Source of the DNA: Methylorubrum rhodinum
GTDB taxonomy: Bacteria > Pseudomonadota > Alphaproteobacteria > Rhizobiales > Beijerinckiaceae
Direction: 5' to 3'
DNA length: 44,347 bases
NCBI RefSeq assembly: GCF_014199935.1
Contig: NZ_JACHOP010000033.1
Coordinates: 1 to 44,347, forward strand
Below are positions 1 to 6,445 of the stretch, in pieces. The notes under the pieces were generated by a model. The model was not told the origin of the DNA. It was given only the letters and a program-made list of their open reading frames with translations, and searched no databases. Each line of letters begins with the position of its first letter. Within the stretch, counting starts at the first letter, position 1. A program made the translations under genes and the position numbers.

Positions 1-419
1 TCACCCGACCGGCTCCGCCGGCCAAGCTACCCGTGGAGCAAAGGCCGACCCTGCACTAACTTCGAACTTGGACCACCTCGTGGGGGCAGATCACCCCCTT
101 GCCAAGTGGGCGGGGTATTACCCCGCACAGCTTGCATCTTCCGATGTTGCCCTCCGCTCCAGCTTCCCAGTCTTACCTCTGCCCCTGCTGCTGAACCTTA
201 CTGACCCCTCCGCTCCCGCATCGCCTGCCCGCTTCTGTCTCGCCCTTCCCACAGCCCAGCCTATCCGCTTCCTCCATACTTCATAATCGCCCCGCTTATC
301 GTTCGGCTTGTTTTAATGACCCTCATCTTCGCTCGTGATTTTATGGTTGCCGGACTGCGCAGCTTGTCCAAAGCTTCCAGCATCGAAGCCTATGAAAACC
401 ATCAACCGGAGCCGGGCGG

Positions 420-503
420 CCTCATCAACAGCGGCGAAGCCGGGACTGGAGCCACGCGCAGCGCATTTGCGCGAGCATGGCGAGGACCCGCCTGTTGATG
501 AGG
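420..503 (+). repeat. 12-bp perfect inverted repeat enclosing 60 bases
   Basis: CCTCATCAACAG at 420-431 is exactly complementary to CTGTTGATGAGG at 492-503. A smaller GCGC dyad (461-464 and 469-472) lies in the loop. The right arm abuts the long hairpin at 502-583, so the two form consecutive stems. It could be a structured RNA, a recombination site or an insertion-sequence end; the sequence does not decide which. Confidence 0.6.
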
Positions 504-583
504 ACGGACGGGTCTGGTCCGCTCAACCATCAAAGGCGGCGGTCATGGCAGGCACGAGGCGAGCGGATCAGGCCCGTTCGTCC
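502..583 (+). ncRNA. Long hairpin, 23-bp stem with only G-U exceptions
   Basis: Bases 502-524 and 561-583 are complementary over 23 positions with three exceptions (507, 513, 517). All three become G-U wobble pairs in a plus-strand RNA, whereas a minus-strand RNA would have C-A mismatches. The loop is 36 bases. It ends 13 bases before the -35 box proposed for parD. The strand-specific wobble pattern suggests a structure that works as plus-strand RNA or single-stranded DNA. Its function is unknown, and the call as RNA is inference. Confidence 0.4.
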
Positions 584-596
584 AGGTAAAGAAATT

Positions 597-626
597 TTGA
601 CAATCTTTGCCATTCTCTGGCATCCT
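597..626 (+). promoter_or_regulatory. Candidate parDE promoter
   Basis: A perfect TTGACA at 597-602 is followed after 18 bases by a weak -10 (CATCCT, 621-626). It sits just upstream of the GAGGAGG ribosome site (632-638) of parD. Antitoxins of this class usually bind their own promoter, but no clear operator dyad is visible in these 46 bases. Confidence 0.45.
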
Positions 627-642
627 AATTTGAGGAGGCCCC

Positions 643-891
643 ATGGCGACAATGAACGTATCCCTCCCCGATCCGATGAAGGATTGGGTCGAGGCCCAGG
701 CCCGGACAGGCCGCTACAGCAATGCCAGCGATTATGTGCGCGACCTCATCCGCCGCGACCAGGAACGCAATGCCAAGCTTGCGGAGTTGCAGGCGCTTGT
801 GACCGAAGGCATCGAGAGCGGTATCAGCACCCGCACGAAGGACGATATCCGGCGGCTGTCCATGGAGACGGCGGCGGCGCGCAAAGCGTGA
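643..891 (+). CDS. parD: ParD-family antitoxin
   Basis: This 82-residue protein begins with a ribbon-helix-helix segment (MNVSLPDPMKDWVEAQ, then GRYSNASDYVRDLIRRDQ), as in ParD/CC2985 antitoxins. The N-terminal domain should dimerise and bind the operon promoter. The C-terminal half, from about residue 48, is the charged and probably disordered part that wraps the toxin. GAGGAGG lies five bases before the ATG. The stop codon overlaps the toxin start, which indicates translational coupling. A second ATG at 652 is a possible alternative start. Such modules commonly stabilise islands, which fits the neighbouring recombinase. Confidence 0.88.
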   Translation: MATMNVSLPDPMKDWVEAQARTGRYSNASDYVRDLIRRDQERNAKLAELQALVTEGIESGISTRTKDDIRRLSMETAAARKA

Positions 892-1178
892 CCTACCGGA
901 CCACGGAAGCCGCGGACCGCGATATCGCGGACCTCTATGCCGACGGCGAGGCGCAGTTCGGCACACGGCAGGCCGAGCGCTATCAGGACGGTCTCTTCGA
1001 TCTCTTCGACCTGATCGCGGACAATCCACGGCTTGCGCGCGAGCGGACCGAGTTCACGCCGCCGCTCCGTCTTCATCCCTATGGCGCGCATCTTGTCGCC
1101 TACACGCTCGACGATGCAGGCGTGCTGATCGTCCGCATTTTGCCGGGCCGCGCGGACTGGGAGCGCTGGCTTTCCTAA
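888..1178 (+). CDS. parE: ParE-family toxin (RelE/ParE fold)
   Basis: This 96-residue protein starts at a GTG whose last two bases belong to the parD stop (GTGA overlap), so translation is likely coupled. The sequence has the ParE pattern: N-terminal helices (ADRDIADLYADG), a middle helix pair (QDGLFDLFDLIADNPRLARER) and a C-terminal sheet (HPYGAHLVAYTLDDAGVLIVRILPGRADWERWL). Known ParE toxins poison DNA gyrase; related RelE-fold toxins cleave mRNA instead. The target here is inferred from the ParD pairing only. Confidence 0.87.
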   Translation: MTYRTTEAADRDIADLYADGEAQFGTRQAERYQDGLFDLFDLIADNPRLARERTEFTPPLRLHPYGAHLVAYTLDDAGVLIVRILPGRADWERWLS

Positions 1179-1284
1179 GCTTGGCAATACCGCAAAAAAA
1201 CTTCGAAATTGATGGCGCCGCCCCTTACACTGGTAATCGCAATCACCAGCTTTCTCATTAAGGCTGCCTAAAGTCTGTGAATAT

Positions 1285-1301
1285 ATTCCTTTACTAGGAA
1301 T
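1285..1301. promoter_or_regulatory. Inverted repeat upstream of the small gene and recombinase
   Basis: ATTCCT (1285-1290), five bases, then AGGAAT (1296-1301) form a perfect dyad 53 bases before the ATG at 1355. The surrounding 1179-1354 gap is AT-richer than the core chromosome. The dyad has the size of a repressor site and may control the island recombinase, but no matching copy or cognate regulator is visible. Confidence 0.3.
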
Positions 1302-1354
1302 TCGTTTCAAGATAGACTTTGGAAACGCCCGGAAAATAGGAAAGGAGGTGCGTT

Positions 1355-1627
1355 ATGACTGATTTTGGTGACTCCAGGAATAAAATCCTTCAAGGCTCGG
1401 GCGACGAAAAAAGTGTGCCGGCGTCGATGGCGGATTTCGACGAAAACGAGTTCCGCTCCCACCTCAACGGCCTCGATATCTCCGACGAGCAGGCCTCCGA
1501 GCTGATGCGCATCGTCTAGGATATTATGCGTATGTGGGTCGAGATGGATTTGCCCGCCGATAGTTGTGGGCAGATTGTCGAAAGCATCATCAATCCGATT
1601 CGGGACGAATCCGATTCGCTAGACTAG
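1355..1627 (+). pseudogene. Small recombinase-associated gene with in-frame amber codon
   Basis: A strong ribosome site (AAAGGAGGT, 1341-1349) precedes an ATG at 1355. The frame runs 54 codons to TAG at 1517-1519, then stays open in the same frame for 35 more codons to TAG at 1625-1627. The product would be an acidic protein of 90 residues, with LNGLDISDEQASELMRIV before the stop and DIMRMWVEMDLPADSCG after it. TAG is one base from TGG, and Trp would fit the helical context, so a nonsense mutation is the simplest reading. Alternatives are amber readthrough, a real 54-residue protein, or reinitiation at ATG 1526. Small proteins of this kind lie just upstream of large serine recombinases in other alphaproteobacteria, as I recall. 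The function is unknown. Confidence 0.5.
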
Positions 1628-1667
1628 ACAAAGCAACAGGAGATCACGCCAAAACCTAGGAGGCCGC

Positions 1668-3374
1668 ATGCCCGCGCAAAGAACGAGAAAGCCCGTCATT
1701 CCGAAGAGTAAATCTGTAATCCAGGAGACGAAGCTCGCGTTCATCTACGGGCGCGTGTCTTCGAAGAAGCAGGTCGTCGCGGGCGACGGCCTCAACTCCC
1801 AGCTCACCGCCTGCCTAAACTACTCGCAAAGCCGTGGCTATGAGGTCTGCGGCACCTTCACGGACGATCTGACGGGCAGCGCGAGCCGCAGGCCCGGCCT
1901 CGATGCGCTGCTCGAAGTCATGCGGTCCGACCGGACGAAGCGCTACCGGATCGTCTTCGACCATATCAACCGTTTCAGCCGGGATATGTACCTCTACGGC
2001 GATTTGCGGCGCATGATCGACGAGATGGGCGGGACGCTGGAGTCGCCGCACATGGTCTATGGCAACGACTCCACCTCGCGCCTTGTCGAGAACATGAGCG
2101 TCGCCGTCTCCGACTATCAGCGCAAACACAACATGGAGCAGACGAACGTCCGCATGCGCTCGCGCCTGGAAAACGGCTATGCCGTGTTCTGCGCGCCTGT
2201 GGGCTACCGCTACGGCAAAGCTTCGGGCCATGCCGGGAAGGTGCTGCTGCGGGACGAGCCTGTCGCGTCGGTCGTCATCGAAGCGCTGGAGGGGTTCGCG
2301 AATGCGACCTTCGGCAACGCCGCCGACGTTCACCGCTTTCTGGAGGCGCATCCCCTCTTCCCCAAAAGCCGCAAGGGCAAGGTCCCGCACCAGCGCGCGG
2401 GCGATATCCTCCGCAATCCCGCCTATGCCGGGCTGGTCGGGTCGGAGTGCTGGGGCATCCCCTTCCGCAAAGGCCATCACGAGCCGCTGATCAGCGTCGC
2501 GACCCACCAGCGCATCCAGGACCGCTTGAACGGCAAGGAGCGCCTGCCGTCCCGGAAGAACCTCTCGGACGACTTCCCGCTGCGCACCTTCGTCATGTGC
2601 GACGATTGCGGGGAGCCGCTAACCGCCTGCTGGTCGAAGGGCACCCATGCCCGGCACCCGTATTACCTCTGCCCGAGAAAGCCGTGCGCCTCCTATGGGA
2701 AGTCGATCCGCCGCGATGTGATCGAGGGCGAGTTCGAGGCCCTGCTCCGCACCGCCGAGCCGGACCCGCGCCTGTTCGCAATGGCAACGGCCATGTTCAA
2801 GGAGCTGTGGGCGCGCAGGGCCGCGAATGGTCAGGCGCGTAAGAAGGCGCTGAAAGAGGAGCTGGCCCGCGTCGAGCGGCAAATCGACGATACCGTGCAG
2901 CGGATCGTCGAAATCAGCGTTCCGGCGGCGCTCCGGGCGCTTGAAGAAAAAATCGGACGCCTAGAAAAAGAGAAGCTGCTGATCGCAGAGAAGATGGCGA
3001 CCGCGACGATGCCGCAAGGAGCCTTCGACCAGAGACTTAGAACGGCGCTCGGCTTCCTCGCAAGTCCTTGGAAACTCTGGACTTCGGGGCGGATCGAGGA
3101 CCGCCGCGCGGTCCTAAAACTCACCTTTGCCGACCGCTTGCGCTACAAGCGCGGCGAGGGATTTAGAACGGCAAATCTGTCCTTACCGTTCAAGGTGTTA
3201 GCCGATTTTTTGTCCGGTGAAAAAGTGATGGCGCGCCCGAAAGGATTCGAACCTCTGACCCCCAGATTCGTAGTCTGGTGCTCTATCCAGCTGAGCTACG
3301 GGCGCCTTTTTACTGTCCTGCCATCCTTGTCGGATGGTTCTCCTCTTGCTTTTGGTCGGAGTGGCAGGATTTGA
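1668..3374 (+). CDS. Large serine recombinase (integrase) of the island
   Basis: The resolvase catalytic domain comes first: YGRVSSKKQ places the likely nucleophile at Ser31, and DHINRFSRD carries conserved arginines. The Recombinase domain follows (about residues 170-300). A zinc-ribbon comes next at about 311-345 (CDDCG...CPRKPC), then a long coiled coil (about 385-450). This is the phiC31-like or transposon-type large serine integrase layout. GGAGG lies just before the ATG. The last 48 residues are not family sequence: from residue 521 the frame crosses tRNA-Arg antisense and ends in the T-arm of tRNA-Pro. This tail was probably acquired on integration; the functional protein likely ends near residue 520. 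The gene points toward the tRNA, as expected for an integrase at the element edge. Confidence 0.9.
   Translation: MPAQRTRKPVIPKSKSVIQETKLAFIYGRVSSKKQVVAGDGLNSQLTACLNYSQSRGYEVCGTFTDDLTGSASRRPGLDALLEVMRSDRTKRYRIVFDHINRFSRDMYLYGDLRRMIDEMGGTLESPHMVYGNDSTSRLVENMSVAVSDYQRKHNMEQTNVRMRSRLENGYAVFCAPVGYRYGKASGHAGKVLLRDEPVASVVIEALEGFANATFGNAADVHRFLEAHPLFPKSRKGKVPHQRAGDILRNPAYAGLVGSECWGIPFRKGHHEPLISVATHQRIQDRLNGKERLPSRKNLSDDFPLRTFVMCDDCGEPLTACWSKGTHARHPYYLCPRKPCASYGKSIRRDVIEGEFEALLRTAEPDPRLFAMATAMFKELWARRAANGQARKKALKEELARVERQIDDTVQRIVEISVPAALRALEEKIGRLEKEKLLIAEKMATATMPQGAFDQRLRTALGFLASPWKLWTSGRIEDRRAVLKLTFADRLRYKRGEGFRTANLSLPFKVLADFLSGEKVMARPKGFEPLTPRFVVWCSIQLSYGRLFTVLPSLSDGSPLAFGRSGRI
3229..3305 (-). 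tRNA. tRNA-Arg (anticodon ACG)
   Basis: The minus strand folds as a 77-base tRNA with CCA encoded. The acceptor stem is GCGCCCG/CGGGCGC, the D-arm contains AGCTCAGCTGGATAGAGC, the anticodon stem is CCAGA/TCTGG around loop CTACGAA, and the T-arm is AGAGGTTCGAATCCTTT. ACG is read as inosine at position 34 after TadA editing, and a tadA gene lies at 18814. The gene is intact and forms the right boundary of the integrated island. Confidence 0.96.
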
Positions 3375-3429
3375 ACCTGCGACCCCCACGTCCCGAACGT
3401 GGTGCGCTACCAGACTGCGCTACACTCCG
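3353..3429 (-). tRNA. tRNA-Pro (anticodon CGG)
   Basis: The minus strand gives a complete 77-base tRNA with encoded CCA. The acceptor stem is CGGAGTG/CACTCCG, the anticodon stem is CCACG/CGTGG around TTCGGGA, and the T-loop is TTCAAAT. It lies 47 bases upstream of tRNA-Arg on the same strand, so the two are probably cotranscribed. The recombinase reading frame ends antisense to its T-arm. Confidence 0.96.
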
Positions 3430-3507
3430 ATGCCGCCCCCGAGGGCCGGCGAGCGGGCTTATAGCCGGCACTTTCCGGGGTCGCAAGCGACTCTTCGCCG
3501 TTCGGGC

Positions 3508-3551
3508 GGTTCTTTTCGCGAAGGGCTCGGAGCCGCGTCGCGAAAAGAACC
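3508..3551. repeat. 14-bp perfect inverted repeat
   Basis: GGTTCTTTTCGCGA (3508-3521) and its exact complement (3538-3551) enclose 16 bases. It lies between the end of the Gre-like gene and the upstream region of tRNA-Pro, both on the minus strand. It may terminate the Gre transcript, but no T-tract follows on that strand. Confidence 0.5.
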
Positions 3552-3614
3552 GGGCGGGTGTCGATGCCGATGGCCAAGCCGGCGGACGAACCCTCGCCGC
3601 TCGGCAGGCTCCGC

Positions 3615-4079
3615 TCAGCGAATTTCGGCGATCTCGAAGTCGTGGTCGTTGACGGTGACCGTGTCGCCCACGCCCTTGCCGGTCAGCGCGCGGGCGAGCG
3701 GCGCGACGTAGGAGATCGAGCCGGCATTCGGGTCGGCCTCGTCCTCGCCGACGATCCGAAACGTCTGGCGGGTGTCGTCCTCGCGCAGGATCGTCACGGT
3801 CGTGCCGAAGCGCACGGTCTCACCGTCGGGCGCCTCGTCGACGAGCTGCGCCGAGTTCTTGCGCAGGCTCCAGTAGCGCAGGTCGCGCGAGACGCGGGCA
3901 TGAGCCGCCTTGTCCTCGGGCGAGAGGCCGGCGAGTTCGGCCTCCAGCCGCGCCGTCTCGACCTCGATCCGCGCGAGGCCCTCGGGCGTGACGAAGTTGG
4001 CATGGGGGGAGATCGGCCGGTCGGGCAGGTCCTCGAAGGCCTCGCCACCCTCCGGCTCACGGACGAATGCTCTGCTCAT
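3615..4079 (-). CDS. GreA/GreB-family transcription elongation factor, short coiled coil
   Basis: This 154-residue protein has the FKBP-like C-terminal domain of Gre factors from about residue 85 (VRFGTTVTILREDD, then GSISYVAPLARALTGKGVGDTVTVN). An N-terminal helical region begins at FVTPEGLARIEVETARLEAEL. Gre factors bind the RNA polymerase secondary channel, and the classical ones rescue backtracked complexes by stimulating cleavage. The acidic DLKENAEY-type tip of GreA is not recognisable, and the helical hairpin is about 20 residues shorter, so cleavage activity is doubtful. It lies 45 bases downstream of acuI on the same strand and may be cotranscribed. Which Gre subgroup it belongs to I cannot tell. 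Confidence 0.82.
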   Translation of the reverse strand: MSRAFVREPEGGEAFEDLPDRPISPHANFVTPEGLARIEVETARLEAELAGLSPEDKAAHARVSRDLRYWSLRKNSAQLVDEAPDGETVRFGTTVTILREDDTRQTFRIVGEDEADPNAGSISYVAPLARALTGKGVGDTVTVNDHDFEIAEIR

Positions 4080-4124
4080 GAGAGCGCCAATGCGCAGGGC
4101 CGGGCGACGGTTCCGCCTCCGAGG

Positions 4125-5111
4125 TCAGGCGACCGCCACGACCGTGCGTCCGCGCACTCGGCCGGCCAGCAGCGCCTCGGCGCGTCCGCCGGCCTCCTCC
4201 AGGGGCACGGTCGTCGTCATCGCGTCGAGGAGCGCGAGGTCGAGGTCGCGAGCGAGCCGTGCCCAGGCGGCGCGGCGGGGTGCGAGCGGCGTCGTCACGC
4301 TGTTGATGCCCAGCAGCGCGACGCCGCGCAGGATGAACGGCGCCACCGAGGAGGGCAGGTCCATGCCGCCGGCATTGCCGCAGGCCGCGATCGCCCCTCC
4401 CCCCTTGGTCATCGCGAGCGCGTTGGCGAGAACCCGGCCGCCGACCGCGTCGATGCCGGCGGCCCAGCGCTCCTTGGCGAGCGGGCGCGGCTCGCCGCCG
4501 AGCGCCTCGCGCTCCAGGATCTCGGCCGCGCCGAGCTTCTTCAGGTAATCCGCCTCGTCGCCGCGGCCGGTCGCGGCGACGACGTGCCAGCCGGCTTGTC
4601 TGAGGAGGGCCACCGCCACCGAGCCGACGCCGCCGGCCGCGCCCGTCACCAGGGCCGGGCCGGATTCGGGGGTGAGGCCGTGACGCTCCAGGGCCAGGAC
4701 GGACAGCATCGCGGTGTAGCCGGCGGTGCCGATCGCCATGGCGCGGGCCGGCGACAGGCCCTCGGGCAGGGGCACCAGCCAGTCGCCGCGCACGCGGGCC
4801 ACCTCGCCGAGGCCGCCGAGATGGGTCTCGCCGACGCCCCAGCCGGTCAGCACCACGGCGTCGCCCGGCTTGTAGGCGGCGTGCTCGGAGGCTTCGACCG
4901 TGCCGGCGAAGTCGATGCCGGGGATCATGGGGAAGCGGCGCACCACCGGCATCCGGCCGGTCATCGCGAGCCCGTCCTTGTAGTTCAGGCCCGAATGCGA
5001 GACCCGCACGGTGACGTCGCCGTCCATCAACTCGGACGGTTCGACGTCGCGGAGCGCCAGGGTCTGGCCGCTCTCCGCCTTCTCGATCACCCAGGCCCTG
5101 AACGCCGCCAT
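4125..5111 (-). CDS. acuI: Acrylyl-CoA reductase, MDR family
   Basis: This 328-residue zinc-independent medium-chain reductase is of the YhdH/AcuI type. Visible landmarks are YKDGLAMTGR and FPMIPGIDFAGTVE in the catalytic domain and TGAAGGVGSVAVALL in the NADPH-binding Rossmann fold, followed by the family's AACGNAGGMDLPSSVAPFILRGVALLGI. AcuI reduces acryloyl-CoA to propionyl-CoA with NADPH. It serves in propionate and DMSP-related metabolism and in detoxifying acryloyl-CoA. No Cys/His zinc ligands are seen. The Gre-like gene follows it. The family call is firm; the exact substrate is inferred. Confidence 0.88.
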   Translation of the reverse strand: MAAFRAWVIEKAESGQTLALRDVEPSELMDGDVTVRVSHSGLNYKDGLAMTGRMPVVRRFPMIPGIDFAGTVEASEHAAYKPGDAVVLTGWGVGETHLGGLGEVARVRGDWLVPLPEGLSPARAMAIGTAGYTAMLSVLALERHGLTPESGPALVTGAAGGVGSVAVALLRQAGWHVVAATGRGDEADYLKKLGAAEILEREALGGEPRPLAKERWAAGIDAVGGRVLANALAMTKGGGAIAACGNAGGMDLPSSVAPFILRGVALLGINSVTTPLAPRRAAWARLARDLDLALLDAMTTTVPLEEAGGRAEALLAGRVRGRTVVAVA

Positions 5112-5225
5112 GCTCCGCTCCCCCGATCTCTGTCGGGGAAGGGAGCTACGGCGTCGCCGAGCCGATTCAAGATCGATCTGCTTTTCTTGATGGCCTCAAA
5201 CGCCGACGGCTGCAGCCGCAGCCTC

Positions 5226-5302
5226 GGCTCTCGCCCCGCTCGCCGCCTCGGCTCGAAGCCGAGGCCTGCCCAAGCGGAGCGCTCTTCGCGCCCGGCATAC
5301 GG
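5226..5302. repeat. Dispersed intergenic repeat, copy 1
   Basis: This 77-base stretch aligns along its whole length with 11539-11612 in the same orientation. Shared blocks include CGCCTCGGCT and near-identical ends (CGCGCCCGGCATACGG here, CGCGCCGGGCATGCGG there). Both copies lie just 3' of a minus-strand gene (6 and 37 bases from the stop). It also contains an internal dyad around CTCGGCTCGAAGCCGAGG. Likely a REP-like or small mobile repeat. Confidence 0.55.
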
Positions 5303-5307
5303 CGGGA

Positions 5308-5898
5308 TCAGTAGCCGTCGTAGACGCTGCCGCGGGAGAAGCCGAGGCCGACCGAGATGTCGGCGGCCGACGCGCCGGCCAGCCCGAAGGCGTCCGGGAT
5401 CGAGCCCACACCGAGCGGGCCGTAGCCGGGGCGCGGGCCGTAGGCCGGGGCGGCCGCCGGCACCCAGGCGGCGCGGGCGGGCTGGACCAGCACCTGGCGC
5501 TGCGTCGTGGCGTAGACCGGCGGCAGGGTCTGCGGGATCACTTCGGCGGGGCGCACCAGCACCCGGCGGGTCTGGACGGCGTATTGCGGCGGGGTCGTCA
5601 CCCAGCAGCCGACGAGCTGGCCGTACGCATCGGTGCTCGTCTGCCAGCGGCGCCCGCCGGGGGCGACCAGCACGCGCTCGGACACGGTGTCGTAGACCGG
5701 GGGCGTCGAGCGGTAGACCGTGCGGGCGGGCTGGACCAGCACCTGCTCGGAGACGGTGTCGAAGACCGGCGGCGTGGTGACGCGGCGGTAGCACTCGGCG
5801 CTGACGCAGCCGCCGCCGGCCTGGGCGGGGACGACGCTGGCCGACAGGGCGGCGAGCGCCGCGGCGAGGAGGGTGGGGCGGAGGGACAAGGCGGCCAT
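5308..5898 (-). CDS. Secreted protein with four TPPVY...VLV repeats
   Basis: I do not recognise the family. The start chosen has GAGGA upstream and gives a clean signal peptide (about residues 1-27, cleavage after PAQA); the open frame extends further 5' without signal features. The mature protein carries four degenerate repeats of roughly 25-50 residues: TPPVFDTVSEQVLVQPAR, TPPVYDTVSERVLVAPGG, TPPQYAVQTRRVLVRPAE and PPVYATTQRQVLVQPAR. Three cysteines follow the signal. The tail is rich in Pro, Gly, Ala and Tyr. It is probably a periplasmic or envelope-associated structural protein of 196 residues before processing. Confidence 0.75.
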   Translation of the reverse strand: MAALSLRPTLLAAALAALSASVVPAQAGGGCVSAECYRRVTTPPVFDTVSEQVLVQPARTVYRSTPPVYDTVSERVLVAPGGRRWQTSTDAYGQLVGCWVTTPPQYAVQTRRVLVRPAEVIPQTLPPVYATTQRQVLVQPARAAWVPAAAPAYGPRPGYGPLGVGSIPDAFGLAGASAADISVGLGFSRGSVYDGY

Positions 5899-6231
5899 GA
5901 AGGGGTCCTCGGCAAGACGCGTTACTTGAGGTCTCGAGTGCCGCGACCGAATCCGGCGCGCGCTCCTCTCGACGCGACAAGTGCAGCCAAGGTTGCGTTC
6001 CGGACAAGCTCGATCGTCGAAGACAGTAAAATTAACCAACGACTCAGACTACGCAGACCTTTCCGCCATCCCTCGACTTTGCCGGAACCGGCCGGGCCGC
6101 TCGCGGAATGCCGGAGAAGGCGACGTTGCGGCCTTGGGATCGCGCCGCGGGCGCACCTGAGTCTTTCGCCGGGCGTCCGGGCGGTGCCCGGCCCTCGCCG
6201 TCCGGCGGCGTTCGGCCCCGAGGCCGGGTTG

Positions 6232-6270
6232 CTTGGCCAAGGACCTTGACCAAGAACCTTGGCCAAGGAC
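6232..6270. promoter_or_regulatory. Three tandem 13-bp palindromic repeats upstream of fdxA
   Basis: CTTGGCCAAGGAC (6232-6244), CTTGACCAAGAAC (6245-6257) and CTTGGCCAAGGAC (6258-6270) lie head to tail in exact register. Units 1 and 3 are identical, and each has the perfect palindrome CTTGGCCAAG. The array ends 175 bases before the fdxA start. Tandem palindromes in phase suggest cooperative binding by a dimeric regulator; which one is unknown. Confidence 0.55.
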
Positions 6271-6294
6271 ACGGCCAGTGCGTTCCAACTGCGC

Positions 6295-6323
6295 TTGTCA
6301 GGCCATCGGCCAGGGTCTAGAGC
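6295..6323 (+). promoter_or_regulatory. Weak fdxA promoter candidate
   Basis: TTGTCA (6295-6300), 17 bases, TAGAGC (6318-6323). It lies 25 bases downstream of the triple repeat, a spacing compatible with regulation by a protein bound there. The -10 is poor. Confidence 0.25.
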
Positions 6324-6445
6324 GCTTGGCCGACCGGGCGACGGCGGCGCCCGGGGCGCGGACACCGTCCCGCGAAAGGGCAGCCGGCCCGGTACCGGGC
6401 GGCGCCCCTCGCGGCGCGGGAGAGGATTGCAGGACCGAACGGCCC

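Larger units (their letters stand above)
1..596. other. Gene-less island flank, possible insertion-sequence remnant
   Basis: I see no convincing gene here; the short open frames lack ribosome sites and recognisable products. Bases 71-100 resemble, from memory only, the sequence that follows the istB gene of IS21-family elements. A perfect hairpin (7-bp arms 110-116 and 120-126) follows. The stretch 420-583 is strongly self-complementary and is listed separately. The stretch sits inside the island bounded on the right by tRNA-Arg. Confidence 0.35.
5899..6445. other. Gene-less divergent region before fdxA
   Basis: These 547 bases separate the minus-strand secreted repeat protein from plus-strand fdxA. 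No gene is convincing. The notable content is the triple 13-bp repeat at 6232-6270 and a weak promoter match after it. A short AT-rich patch around 6023-6048 could hold the promoter of the minus-strand gene. Confidence 0.6.

Noticed and set aside
316..589. Two short overlapping open frames
   Set aside because: They overlap the self-complementary segment, lack ribosome sites, and have no protein-like pattern.
477..887. Upstream extension of the ParE frame
   Set aside because: The frame is open back to 477, but this part overlaps parD and a hairpin and has no toxin sequence; the GTG at 888 is the sensible start.
1..3228. A second att copy (direct repeat of the tRNA-Arg 3' end)
   Set aside because: I looked for the GAAAGGATTCGAAC core on both strands and did not find it in this interval.
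3558..5780. Long open frame of 740 codons on the plus strand
   Set aside because: It is antisense to the Gre-like, acuI and repeat-protein genes and reads as low-complexity Arg/Gly/Ala sequence, the usual shadow in GC-rich DNA.
5899..6039. Longer start for the secreted repeat protein at 6039
   Set aside because: The extra 47 residues are Arg/Cys rich and would hide the signal peptide; the ATG at 5898 has a ribosome site and gives a clean signal.
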